Position numbers and translations under genes: made by a program
Assembly (NCBI RefSeq): GCF_026314945.1
Contig: NZ_CP111121.1
Location: 2,914,001-2,978,000, forward strand
Direction of reading: 5' to 3'
DNA: 64,000 bases
Source of the DNA: Chryseobacterium fluminis
Lineage (GTDB): Bacteria > Bacteroidota > Bacteroidia > Flavobacteriales > Weeksellaceae
Notes under the pieces: model-generated
What the model saw: only the letters and a program-made list of their open reading frames with translations
The model's database searches: none
What the model was told of the DNA's origin: nothing
In this document: in pieces, positions 17,485-25,588 of the stretch
Layout: the number at the start of each line of letters is the position of its first letter
Numbering within the stretch: position 1 is the first letter of the stretch

Positions 17485-17838
17485 TTAGTATCGGCTGATT
17501 TTTTTTAAGAACTCCGCAAAGTCCTTTGTCATGCGGGTTCCAACGGCAATGAGATTCCAGTCTCTCTGCAGGATCTTACCAGATTTTATATCGGTCCATC
17601 TTCTTCGTCTGATGTGAAGTTTTACAGGTTTTCCACGGAGAGGAAAGTCATTAACCGTGATTTCTTCATGAAAGCCTTTGGATTGTAGATGCAAAGAGGA
17701 AAGCTCTTTGGGAACAGTATTTTTTTCCTCAAAATAAAGATGAAGCAATCCTTCTTTTTCTTCAAAATGGGTAATATCAAAGTATTCAACCAGATATTCC
17801 GGTAACAGTAATTTTAATAATTCTTTCTCAGATGACAT
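17485..17838 (-). CDS. Transposase N-terminal region (ISAon1-type)
   Basis: 117 residues, rich in charged residues, with FPLRGKPVKLHIRRRRWTD and DWNLIAVGTRMTKDFAEFLKK. In related flavobacterial elements an N-terminal ORF of this kind precedes a separate catalytic ORF. It ends 10 codons after the start of the A8 run that separates it from the catalytic ORF. Probably DNA-binding. Its first 25 codons also survive in the deleted IS copy at 17890-18241. Confidence 0.75.
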   Translation of the reverse strand: MSSEKELLKLLLPEYLVEYFDITHFEEKEGLLHLYFEEKNTVPKELSSLHLQSKGFHEEITVNDFPLRGKPVKLHIRRRRWTDIKSGKILQRDWNLIAVGTRMTKDFAEFLKKISRY

Positions 17839-17889
17839 CTGGTAAAATTACATTTATTAATTTTTCTCCCCAACTTTTTATACTGATCC

Positions 17890-18241
17890 AAAGTTGAGCT
17901 AATCTGAATAGGAAAAATGCTTTGTCTTTTACTCTTCGAAGCTGCAATCTGAAGTTTTTAATTTTAGCATTAAAAGATTCAGCGGATAACTTTATCATCG
18001 CAATAGATTTGGTATATTCTGATTGTAAATCTTTTTCAATTCATCCAATAATCCTTAAATCAATTTATTCGTTTTTTTCTCTTCAAATGGATGAAGCAAT
18101 CCTTCTTTTTCTTCAAAATGGGTTATATCAAAGTATTCAACCAGATATTCCGGTAACAGTAATCTTAATAGTTCTTTCTCAGATGACATCTTGTAAAATT
18201 ACAATTATTAATTTTTCTCCCCAACTTTTGAAACTGATCCA
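17890..18241 (-). mobile_element. Internally deleted IS copy (non-autonomous)
   Basis: About 350 bases in three blocks that match the intact IS: its left interior (near 16515-16612), a middle piece (near 16736-16806), and its right end (near 17741-17889), with over 1 kb lost. Its right terminal repeat (18219-18241) is the exact complement of the intact copy's left repeat at 16450. No functional transposase remains. Confidence 0.75.
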
Positions 18242-18269
18242 TTCAAACCTCTATTAATTCTACAAAATC

Positions 18270-19474
18270 ATGAACACTATAAGCATACTCTTTGTATTAG
18301 ACAAAGCAAAGACAAACACTAAAGGTTTAGCCCCATTAAGATGTAGAATAACATATTTGGGAGAAAAAAAACCTTTTGCTACAGGATTATTCATTAACCC
18401 TAAATATTGGGATAGTAAACAGCAGAAAACTAAGCCACCCAATGAAGAACACAATTATATTAACAACCAATTGAGCCTGATTAAGAATAAGATTAATCAG
18501 GCTTTTTTATTACTCCAACTCCAAGATGAAAACTTTAATGTAGATGATATTTACAGACAATACAGGGGTGAGACTCTAGTGAAAAATTATTCTTTATTAG
18601 AGTACTATAAACTCTACCTTGAAAGACTTAAAAAGTTGATAGGAATTGATATTAAACAACCCACCTATAATAAGTTTGAATATATCAAAGATGATTTGGA
18701 AGAGTTTATAAGATTCAAATTCAAGAAATCAGATATAAAGCTAAAGGATTTAGATTTTGACTTCATATCAGAGTTTGAATATTATTCTAAAACTGAGCTG
18801 AAACATAGTCAGATTACTATTAACAAAGCTATTCAGAGAATTAAGAAAGTAATTAAAAAAGCTGTATCACAGAAACATATAGAATCTAATCCTTTTGAGG
18901 AGCATACACCTAAAAAAGTGTATCCTAAAATAATATTCCTCACTCAAAAAGAACTCAATCAGTTAGAAAATCACATATTCCAGTCTGAAATATTAAATAA
19001 AATCAAAGACTGCTATCTATTTTGTTGTTATACAGGACTAGCATATAAGGAATGTTTGAACTTAGAAAAGGAGATTTAATTACTAAACCTGATGGAATTA
19101 CATGGATTTATAAAGAGAGGGGAAAGACAGGAAGAAATTTCTCAGTTCCCCTAATACTTCCAAAAGTTCTTGCTGTTATAGCTAAATATTCTTCTGAAAG
19201 TGAATATCTATTACCCAGAGTAAGCAATCAATATTTTAACAGACTACTTAAGGAAATAGCCTCTGCACTAGAAATATCTAAAAATCTTACTCACCACACA
19301 GCAAGGAAAACTTTTGCTTCAACAGTATTATTGAGTAATAACATCCCTATGGAAGTTATATCTAAACCTTTAGGCCACTCTAAGATTAACGCTACACAGG
19401 AATATTATGCAGAGATAATGCCTGAAAAATTAAGCTTGCATTTAAGAGAATTAGAAAAAAAGTTGAATCATTAA
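18270..19474 (+). pseudogene. Tyrosine recombinase/integrase, frameshifted
   Basis: About 401 codons of a Bacteroidota phage-type integrase in two frames. The first part (18270-19079) holds the arm-binding and core-binding domains and ends in YTGLAYKECLNLEK, the region of the first catalytic residue. The second continues with WIYKERGKTGR, HHTARKTFAS (His and Arg) and LGHSKINATQEYYAE with the nucleophilic Tyr. The frames join near GAAAAGGAGAT (about 19065-19075), where one base appears to be missing. All catalytic boxes survive, so either a recent mutation, a sequencing error or a -1 frameshift explains it. It lies beside tRNA-derived att repeats, fitting its role. Confidence 0.85.
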
Positions 19475-19485
19475 AAAAGAATGAA

Positions 19486-19526
19486 ATAACAGTGTTATAT
19501 TTATTAATTATTTATAACACTGTTAA
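19486..19526 (+). terminator. Hairpin after integrase
   Basis: AACAGTGTTATA and TATAACACTGTT form a 12-bp stem around 13 AT bases. No long T run follows. Confidence 0.55.
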
Positions 19527-19537
19527 TTCTAATATTT

Positions 19538-19767
19538 ATGAATGTTAATCACCACTTTAATAATTTTCCCATAGATTATTTCAAAATAGAAAAAGAGGAT
19601 TTTATAGTACTTATGGTTCAGAGAGAGAGGCTCTTAATATGCAAAATGTTCAATATCAAAGAGAATTATCAAGAATAAGAAAAACTACTATTTGCATATC
19701 CAATTTTACTAAAGGTATTCAACAGGCACTTAATGATAATTCTGATTATCATTGGTTTTTGAGTTAG
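19538..19767 (+). pseudogene. Unrecognised small gene, apparently frameshifted
   Basis: From ATG at 19538 the frame runs through NVNHHFNNFPIDYFKIEKED, after which the neighbouring frame continues STYGSEREALNMQNVQYQRE and ends HWFLS before TAG at 19767. A single missing T in the TTTT run near 19594 would join them into about 76 residues. A strong terminator follows directly, which supports this as one former gene. No family recognised; the Gln/Arg-rich second half could be helical. Confidence 0.4.
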
Positions 19768-19770
19768 TTA

Positions 19771-19803
19771 CTTTCACCATACTTTACTGTATGGTGAATT
19801 TTT
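19771..19803 (+). terminator. Terminator after the small frameshifted gene
   Basis: TTCACCATAC and GTATGGTGAA form a perfect 10-bp stem with loop TTTACT, followed by TTTTTC. Confidence 0.85.
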
Positions 19804-19907
19804 CTATATTGATATACACCTATATATCAATACTTAACATAATAAAATAATTCATCTATGAAATGAATTATTACATATATTTACAACTCATTTTTAAAAC
19901 ATATAAT

Positions 19908-20112
19908 ATGAAAAAGTTTAAAAAAACTCTCTAAAGAGGAGCTTAAAACTGTAAAGGCAGGTCAAGTTTGGATTGCAGAGACTAGATGTGGTATAACTGC
20001 AACAACAACTCAAGATTGGACACCACAACAAGCAAGTGAATGGAGAGACAGGGTTGAAGCAATTAATTGTCCAACACCTACTTATAGTGGTCCTAGGCAA
20101 AACTTAGCTTAA
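19908..20112 (+). pseudogene. Bacteriocin-like leader peptide gene, frameshifted in A7 run
   Basis: The start reads ATGAAAAAGTTT then seven A. With six A the product would be about 67 residues beginning MKKFKKLSKEELKTVKAG, the same leader as the peptides at 24257, 43523, 44028 and 44269, followed by a core with two cysteines and Thr/Trp/Pro-rich sequence ending GPRQNLA. As written it stops after eight codons. It precedes the GLPGLI gene. Either decayed or a homopolymer error. Confidence 0.6.
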
Positions 20113-20178
20113 TTAATCTAAATTTATGCACTTATGGTAGATAACCTCCACTATAAGTGCAATCTTTTAATACCCCCC

Positions 20179-21033
20179 ATGCATTACCATAAAAAAAAGC
20201 TACTTCAACTATTCATCTTATTTTATAGTGTTTTATCTCATGCTCAATCATACAAACAGGATACTTTGCATGGTGATTTTACATATCAGTTAAAAGCAAA
20301 ATTTAATACAAATACTGATTATAGACACAAAGAATTTTTTACATTATTGATAGGGGATAAAAGAGCATTTTTTGCAAGTAGTAACTCCCTTAAAAGAGAT
20401 TCTGTATTAGATAATTCAAGAGTAACAACACATAATTCAGATGGAAGTATTACCCTTGGTATTAAAAATGGAACATTAACTCCTGAAACTAATTTTCACT
20501 TTACCATATTACAATCCAATGAAAATATACAATATTTTGCACCAGTTGCCATGGCATTACTCACTTATAAAGAACCAGTAATAAAGGATTGGAAACTTAT
20601 GGATGAAACAAAAGTCATCAATACAATCAATTGTAAAAAAGCAGAAGTTACTTTTAAAGGAAGAAACTGGATTGCATGGTACTCAACTGATATTCCTTTA
20701 CCCTATGGACCTTATAAATTTAGTGGATTGCCTGGGTTAATTATAAAAATAACTGATGATAAAGGGGATTATGATTTTGAATTGTTAAAATCTGTATCAA
20801 ATTCTAAATTGAAAGGAAAGTTGATTTCCATTAGGAAAAGCAGATATAATGATGCTATAGAAACTACACAACCTAAATTGAAACAAGTATTAAAAAATGC
20901 TGATGCCAATACTGCTGCTGTACTTGCAAGTTATGGAACTACAATCATAAAAGGACGGGAAATAATAAGACAAAGAGAAAAAGATAAGCAAGAAAATAAA
21001 AAATATGAAAATCCTCTAGAACTAAGCAATTAA
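20179..21033 (+). CDS. GLPGLI family protein
   Basis: 284 residues from the ATG at 20179, preferred over one at 20134 because it places the signal peptide (HYHKKKLLQLFILFYSVLSHAQ) at the terminus. The defining motif is present: YKFSGLPGLIIKI near 190, followed by DDKGDYDFEL. These are exported proteins of unknown function, frequent and multicopy in Bacteroidota. Here it follows a leader-peptide gene by 67 bases within the integrated element. Whether the two act together cannot be told from sequence. Confidence 0.88.
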   Translation: MHYHKKKLLQLFILFYSVLSHAQSYKQDTLHGDFTYQLKAKFNTNTDYRHKEFFTLLIGDKRAFFASSNSLKRDSVLDNSRVTTHNSDGSITLGIKNGTLTPETNFHFTILQSNENIQYFAPVAMALLTYKEPVIKDWKLMDETKVINTINCKKAEVTFKGRNWIAWYSTDIPLPYGPYKFSGLPGLIIKITDDKGDYDFELLKSVSNSKLKGKLISIRKSRYNDAIETTQPKLKQVLKNADANTAAVLASYGTTIIKGREIIRQREKDKQENKKYENPLELSN

Positions 21034-21322
21034 GTAATGTGGTCTCTAGAGTATATCTTGTTATGAATTACACAGATTTATCTTTTTCTGTAGAAGATAG
21101 TTTTTTCTATTGTAGGTCAGTAGGTCAAATAAGTTTATAACTAGCAAAGTGATCTACTGGAATATCTATTTCCCTGCTAGCAAAGAGATAAGGCTAATTT
21201 ACTTTTCAAATTCTTTTACATATATCAATGTGCTTTTAGAATGAAAAGGCACACTTTTAGGCATACCCTATTAAAAATTACATCTAAATAACTAAATATC
21301 AACATGAAACATATTAAGTATT
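21034..21322. other. Non-coding right end of the element
   Basis: 289 AT-rich bases with no supported ORF. Two copies of CTAGCAAAG/TAGCAAAGAGA-like sequence occur near 21142 and 21177, possibly recombinase arm sites, but this is weak. Confidence 0.4.
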
Positions 21323-21377
21323 GAGCCCAGCAGGAGGAGTCAAGAGACTTACAGAAATGTAGGTCTTTTTTTTATTT
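21323..21377 (+). repeat. attR: 55-bp direct repeat of tRNA-Asn 3' end
   Basis: Matches 16226-16280 at 54 of 55 positions, starting in the T-loop sequence of tRNA-Asn and ending after the terminator T run. No upstream tRNA part is present here, so this is an att remnant and not a third tRNA gene. Confidence 0.85.
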
Positions 21378-21601
21378 GAATCACTTCAAAGCAGCGGGCC
21401 TATTTAATGCTTAATGATTTGATAATCAAAGAGTAGAAATATTATATATTGCCGGCATTTATCTTTCAATAGAGCAATTATTTTAATTTTCTCCTATTTC
21501 ACAGCCTCATTGTAGAACTTGGAAATTACCCATCTCTTTTAAGTGTCATTTTTAAGAAATATTTTATAGATAACATCATCATTTTGATGGAGTTATTTCA
21601 C

Positions 21602-21609
21602 TATATTTG
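21602..21609 (+). promoter_or_regulatory. Promoter of the DUF5686 gene
   Basis: TATATTTG with TTTG at 21583-21586. It lies 80 bases before the chosen ATG. The rest of 21378-21688 shows no gene. Confidence 0.55.
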
Positions 21610-21688
21610 CAGCTTTAGACTTAAATTTAAATGTAGGCAATAAAAGTGCATACTTTTTGTTTATGCTAATAGCTTGAAGAAACTACAA

Positions 21689-24214
21689 ATGTTAATTAAC
21701 AATTCTACATATTACCCTCTATTTTTTCTTTTATTTTTCATTAATACTGCTTACGCTCAAAATACAGTCACCGGTAAAATTACTGATGCTACTACAAAGA
21801 AAGAGATCAGTGGTGTGGCTATATTTATAAACAACAGTGAAAAACCTGCTTTAACGACTATTACCGGAACTTTTTCCGTTCAGTCAGACAGCATTATAAC
21901 CCGGTTGAAATTTGTAAAAAAAACATATACTTCAGAAAGTATTGACATTACTACTGAAAATGCCAATAACCTTCTGATCGATCTTACCCAGGAAAAGACT
22001 AACGAGATCAAGGAAGTAGTTATTCACAACGAAAAGCCGAAGTATAAAAACAAGAAAGAAAATCCGGCATATGCCATCATGCAGGAGGTCTGGAAAAGAA
22101 AAAGAAACAACGGCTTAGATAAGTTCGATACGTATACCTATAAGGAATATGAAAAAATTCAGTTTGATGCCAATAATCTGGATAGCACCTTTATGAACAG
22201 GAAAATATTCAACAAACTTGATTTTATATTTGATTATGCAGACTCTACGGCTAATGGAAAGATGGCACTTCCCATTTTCTTAAATGAGGCCATCTATGAA
22301 AACTACGGGGAAAACAGACCTGATAAAAAAAACAAAAGACTTTTAACCGCTCAGAAAACTTCCGGATTTCAGGATAACCAGATTATCACACTTACGGCAA
22401 AGAACCTTTACCGTGATATTAATATTTATGACAATACCTTAAATTATTTTGACATCGGCTTTCCAAGTCCTGTCGGCAATACCGGTTTCAGTACGTATGA
22501 CTATAATCTGACGGATACGATTTCCATAAGAGGAGAAAACGCTTATAAAATCCGCTATCAGCCCAAGAGAACCGAGGTTTTGGCATTTCAGGGATATCTT
22601 TACATTGATACGGATACTTACGCTGTTCTCGGCGCTACATTAAAGTCCACTCAAAAAATTAATGTCAATTTTATTAATGGAATCTCGACCGAGTTAGAAT
22701 ACGACAATCCTGATGAGAATACTTTTCTTCCCAGAAAATTTTCCACTGAGATTGAGATGACTCCTTTTTCAAAAAAGAAAACAGCAAAAAGCATCGTTGC
22801 CAGAAGATCCGTTGACTATTCTGAATATGAGTTCAACAAGCCTTTGGAAGATAAAATTTTCAAAAGACAGGAAGAAGAATATGATGATCGATTTGTAGAT
22901 AAGGACGATTCCTTTTGGCTAAATGCCAGACCGGATTCTCTGTCCAAAACCGAACAGGGCGTATATGAAATGTTGGACAAGCTGCAGCAAACCCCAAAGT
23001 TCAACCGATTGGTGAAATTATACGAAACGCTTGGATCAGGATATTATAATGTAGTAAAAGGTATTGACTTAGGACCCATCTTTTCTATTTATGGTAAGAA
23101 TGAAGTGGAAGGAGACAGAATAAGACTGGGTGCCAGAACGTACTTTACAAGAAATGACCCTTGGAGAGTTCAGTTTTATACAGCATATGGTTTTAAAGAT
23201 CAGCAGGTAAAATATGGCGCGGAAGCAAGATTTATGTTTAACAGGGTAAACAGATTTACCATAGGTGCCGGAACGAGAAGAGATGTTTTGCAATTAGGAG
23301 TACAGTTGACCAATGATGATGGAATCATGGCGCGAACTTTTGCTTCCTCAACGATTTTTGCGAGAGGTGAAAATGCATCCCTGAGCTCCGTTAATCAGAC
23401 CAATGTTTTCACAGCCATCGAACCCTGGAAAAATTTTCAGATCAGACTGGACGGCACCATGCAAAGCATTAAATCTGCGAATCCTGACGGATTCAGTCTG
23501 ATGTATTATAAAAACGGAGATTTAAGAAAGACAACCAACGATTCTCACTTTACATTAAGTTTAATTGCGAGACCCGGGGCAAAATTTTCGCAAACCGGTA
23601 TCGACCGATATGAACACGGAACCCTGGCACCGACTATCATTTTAAAATACACCAAAGGTATTGAAGGCTTATTCGGATCCGATTTTAACTATAACAAATT
23701 ACAGTTCATGTTTTACAAGCCTATTCTTATCGGAAATCTTGGGAAGCTGATGTTGAATTTTGAGGCAGGAAAAAATTTCGATACTGTTCCCCTGGCTTTA
23801 CAGAATGTGATTCCCGGAAACCAGTCATACAGTTTAGCCCAAAATACTTTTGCGCAACTGAACTACTATGAATTTGTAGCGGACACCTACACAACGCTTC
23901 ATCTGGAGCACCATTTTAACGGAAAAATTTTATCCTACATTCCTTTAATCAAAAAATTAAAGCTCAGAGAAGTTGCATTCTTCAGAGCGGCTTACGGCAC
24001 ACTAAGTGACGAATCAAAAGCCATTAACGTAGAAGGATTCAAATACACAGCTCCCAGCGAGCATGTATATTATGAATATGGCGTAGGAATTGAAAATATA
24101 GGCTTTGGAAATCTAAGGATTTTCAGGGTAGATTTTAACTGGCGCGGAAATTATCTCGACAGGCCTGATATTTCAAAATTCGGCATAAAGGCCGGCTTCC
24201 AGTTTGGATTTTAA
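21689..24214 (+). CDS. DUF5686 outer-membrane protein with carboxypeptidase-regulatory-like domain
   Basis: 841 residues from the ATG at 21689, chosen for its signal peptide ending NTAYAQ; a TTG at 21674 would add five residues. An N-terminal CarboxypepD_reg-like beta-sandwich (about 25-110, VTGKITDATTKKEISGVAIF) is followed by a long DUF5686 region that ends in strands typical of an outer-membrane barrel and a terminal aromatic (GIKAGFQFGF). Function unknown; family members resemble TonB-receptor-like or assembly-type barrels. Lies just outside the integrated element, with its own promoter and terminator. Confidence 0.88.
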   Translation: MLINNSTYYPLFFLLFFINTAYAQNTVTGKITDATTKKEISGVAIFINNSEKPALTTITGTFSVQSDSIITRLKFVKKTYTSESIDITTENANNLLIDLTQEKTNEIKEVVIHNEKPKYKNKKENPAYAIMQEVWKRKRNNGLDKFDTYTYKEYEKIQFDANNLDSTFMNRKIFNKLDFIFDYADSTANGKMALPIFLNEAIYENYGENRPDKKNKRLLTAQKTSGFQDNQIITLTAKNLYRDINIYDNTLNYFDIGFPSPVGNTGFSTYDYNLTDTISIRGENAYKIRYQPKRTEVLAFQGYLYIDTDTYAVLGATLKSTQKINVNFINGISTELEYDNPDENTFLPRKFSTEIEMTPFSKKKTAKSIVARRSVDYSEYEFNKPLEDKIFKRQEEEYDDRFVDKDDSFWLNARPDSLSKTEQGVYEMLDKLQQTPKFNRLVKLYETLGSGYYNVVKGIDLGPIFSIYGKNEVEGDRIRLGARTYFTRNDPWRVQFYTAYGFKDQQVKYGAEARFMFNRVNRFTIGAGTRRDVLQLGVQLTNDDGIMARTFASSTIFARGENASLSSVNQTNVFTAIEPWKNFQIRLDGTMQSIKSANPDGFSLMYYKNGDLRKTTNDSHFTLSLIARPGAKFSQTGIDRYEHGTLAPTIILKYTKGIEGLFGSDFNYNKLQFMFYKPILIGNLGKLMLNFEAGKNFDTVPLALQNVIPGNQSYSLAQNTFAQLNYYEFVADTYTTLHLEHHFNGKILSYIPLIKKLKLREVAFFRAAYGTLSDESKAINVEGFKYTAPSEHVYYEYGVGIENIGFGNLRIFRVDFNWRGNYLDRPDISKFGIKAGFQFGF

Positions 24215-24219
24215 AAAAC

Positions 24220-24250
24220 AATCTCCTTTATAAAAATAAAGGAGATTTTT
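24220..24250 (+). terminator. Terminator after the DUF5686 gene
   Basis: ATCTCCTTTA and TAAAGGAGAT pair around TAAAA and run into T5. Confidence 0.85.
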
Positions 24251-24256
24251 AATTCA

Positions 24257-24442
24257 TTAAGATTCTGACGGATAATTTTTGCATCCGTTACAATGCGCTA
24301 CAATATAAACGATATTGCAGGAAGGTCTTTGCCCTTCCGGAATACTGCAGTAGATATCACATGGGAGACACCCCGTTGAAGGCAATGCGCCCCCAGATAG
24401 ATTTTTCAGTTCCTCGCGGGTGATTTTCTTTAAATTTTTCAT
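24257..24442 (-). CDS. Bacteriocin-like small peptide with double-Gly leader
   Basis: 61 residues. The leader MKNLKKITREELKNLSGG (1-18) ends in Gly-Gly, a form recognised by C39-type leader peptidases. The core of 43 residues has six cysteines and ends KNYPSES. The leader is shared with four other peptides in this window (19908, 43523, 44028, 44269), while the cores differ. No maturase, transporter or immunity gene is adjacent. Product unknown; a secreted Cys-rich peptide is the likely outcome. Confidence 0.75.
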   Translation of the reverse strand: MKNLKKITREELKNLSGGALPSTGCLPCDIYCSIPEGQRPSCNIVYIVAHCNGCKNYPSES

Positions 24443-24684
24443 AATAATCTGGTTTTAATCTGATGTCTATTTAGTATTGGAAATTTAAGCAAATTATTTC
24501 TCACATAAACTATAATATTGACAAAAAAAATGAACCAATGATATTCGTTACCAGAACATTATAGAATAGCAGGCTGACGGCAGCGATTATAACTATTTAC
24601 CCATCCAAACAGAATTTCTACACCATCCCAATTAGTAAGGATATTATCAGTAAAATAGTACAGAAAGCGTTAAAAACTTCAAAC
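24443..24684. other. Non-coding spacer between leader-peptide gene and rpmA
   Basis: AT-rich sequence with no supported gene or structure. Confidence 0.5.
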
Positions 24685-24711
24685 AAAAAATCCCCGGCAA
24701 AATGCCGGGAT
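24685..24711 (-). terminator. Terminator of rplU-rpmA
   Basis: On the minus strand TCCCGGCA and TGCCGGGGA pair around TTT and run into T6. Confidence 0.88.
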
Positions 24712-24732
24712 CTGAATTTTATAAAACGCTGA

Positions 24733-24990
24733 TTATGCGTTTGCTTCTACAGATACAAAAGATCTGTTATTCGCTTTTTTTCTAAAAACAACTTTACCGT
24801 CTACTAGAGCGAATAAGGTGTGATCTTTACCGATTCCCACGTTTGCACCCGGGTGGTGTTGAGTCCCTCTTTGTCTAACAATAATATTTCCGGCAATAGC
24901 GTCTTGTCCTCCGAAAATCTTCACCCCTAATCTTTTAGAGTGAGATTCTCTACCGTTCTTGGAGCTACCAACCCCTTTCTTGTGTGCCAT
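24733..24990 (-). CDS. rpmA: 50S ribosomal protein L27
   Basis: 85 residues starting [20 protein letters not shown], with [20 protein letters not shown], the invariant L27 body. The N-terminus begins directly with the mature form, with no cleavable extension of the Firmicutes type. Forms the usual rplU-rpmA pair, 28 bases after rplU. Confidence 0.97.
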   Translation of the reverse strand: MAHKKGVGSSKNGRESHSKRLGVKIFGGQDAIAGNIIVRQRGTQHHPGANVGIGKDHTLFALVDGKVVFRKKANNRSFVSVEANA

Positions 24991-25018
24991 TTTATTTTAA
25001 GGTTTTTGGGTTAAAAAA

Positions 25019-25408
25019 TTATTCTGCGCTTTCAGTTACCTCAGCATCAGATTTTTTAGTTGTTTTCTTAGCAGGTTTTTCTGCTTTTTTAGCTCCTTCA
25101 AATCCTGTAATACCAGTGATCTGAATCTGAGTTAATGATTGTCTGTGACCATTCTTTACTTTGTAACCTTTTCTTCTTTTCTTTTTGAAAACGATTACTT
25201 TATCAGCTTTTACATGATCCAGGATCTCTGCTTCGACAGTGATTCCGCTTACAGCTGGGGCGCCAACAGTGATTGAACCGTTTACGGTAAGAAGTACTTT
25301 ATCGAAAGATACTTTTCCTCCTTTGTCTCCTTTTAAACGGTTTACAAACAACTTCTGGTCTTGCTCAACTTTGTATTGAAGCCCTGCTATTTCTACAATT
25401 GCAAACAT
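25019..25408 (-). CDS. rplU: 50S ribosomal protein L21
   Basis: 129 residues. MFAIVEIAGLQYKVEQDQ and FKKKRRKGYKVKNGHRQS mark L21. The last 25 residues are a Lys/Ala-rich tail (EKPAKKTTKKSDAEV), longer than the roughly 103-residue enterobacterial protein but common in Flavobacteriia. First gene of the rplU-rpmA operon. Confidence 0.97.
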   Translation of the reverse strand: MFAIVEIAGLQYKVEQDQKLFVNRLKGDKGGKVSFDKVLLTVNGSITVGAPAVSGITVEAEILDHVKADKVIVFKKKRRKGYKVKNGHRQSLTQIQITGITGFEGAKKAEKPAKKTTKKSDAEVTESAE

Positions 25409-25438
25409 TGTTTATAAATTTTTAGTTATTTCGAGGTG

Positions 25439-25446
25439 CAAATATA
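25439..25446 (-). promoter_or_regulatory. rplU promoter
   Basis: TATATTTG on the minus strand, about 30 bases before the rplU start, with a TTG some 25 bases further upstream. Confidence 0.6.
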
Positions 25447-25588
25447 AGAATAAATTTATAAATACCTTACAATCAAACTTATCTTTTTTAAATAAAAAAA
25501 TTAACTATGTCCTGAATAATTTTTCACACAAAAGTGATAACGCGTAATATTTTATTTCATATCTTCGTTTACACCAAAAATATTTTAT

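Larger units (their letters stand above)
16450..17889 (-). mobile_element. Insertion sequence (ISAon1/ISL3-like), full-length
   Basis: Ends carry 23-bp inverted repeats: GGATCAGTTTCAAAAGTTGG.. at 16450-16472 and its near-complement at 17867-17889 (GGATCAGTATAAAAAGTTGG.. on the minus strand). The left end is doubled: a second IR-like unit begins at 16489, giving a 39-base period, so the true left boundary could be either. It encodes the two-part transposase below. Confidence 0.72.
16226..21377. mobile_element. Integrated element in tRNA-Asn (about 5.1 kb), decayed
   Basis: Bounded by the 55-bp repeat and clearly more AT-rich than the flanks. Contents in order: an IS with transposase, a deletion derivative of the same IS, a frameshifted tyrosine recombinase, a frameshifted unknown small gene, a frameshifted leader-peptide gene, and a GLPGLI-family gene. 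No replication, conjugation or phage structural genes are present, so it would be an integrative remnant or a small cargo island that depended on other elements. The tRNA target and the adjacent integrase make site-specific integration the natural reading. Confidence 0.8.

Noticed and set aside
21323..21377. Third tRNA-Asn gene
   Set aside because: Only the 3' quarter and the terminator are present; there is no D arm, anticodon or promoter. It is an att repeat.
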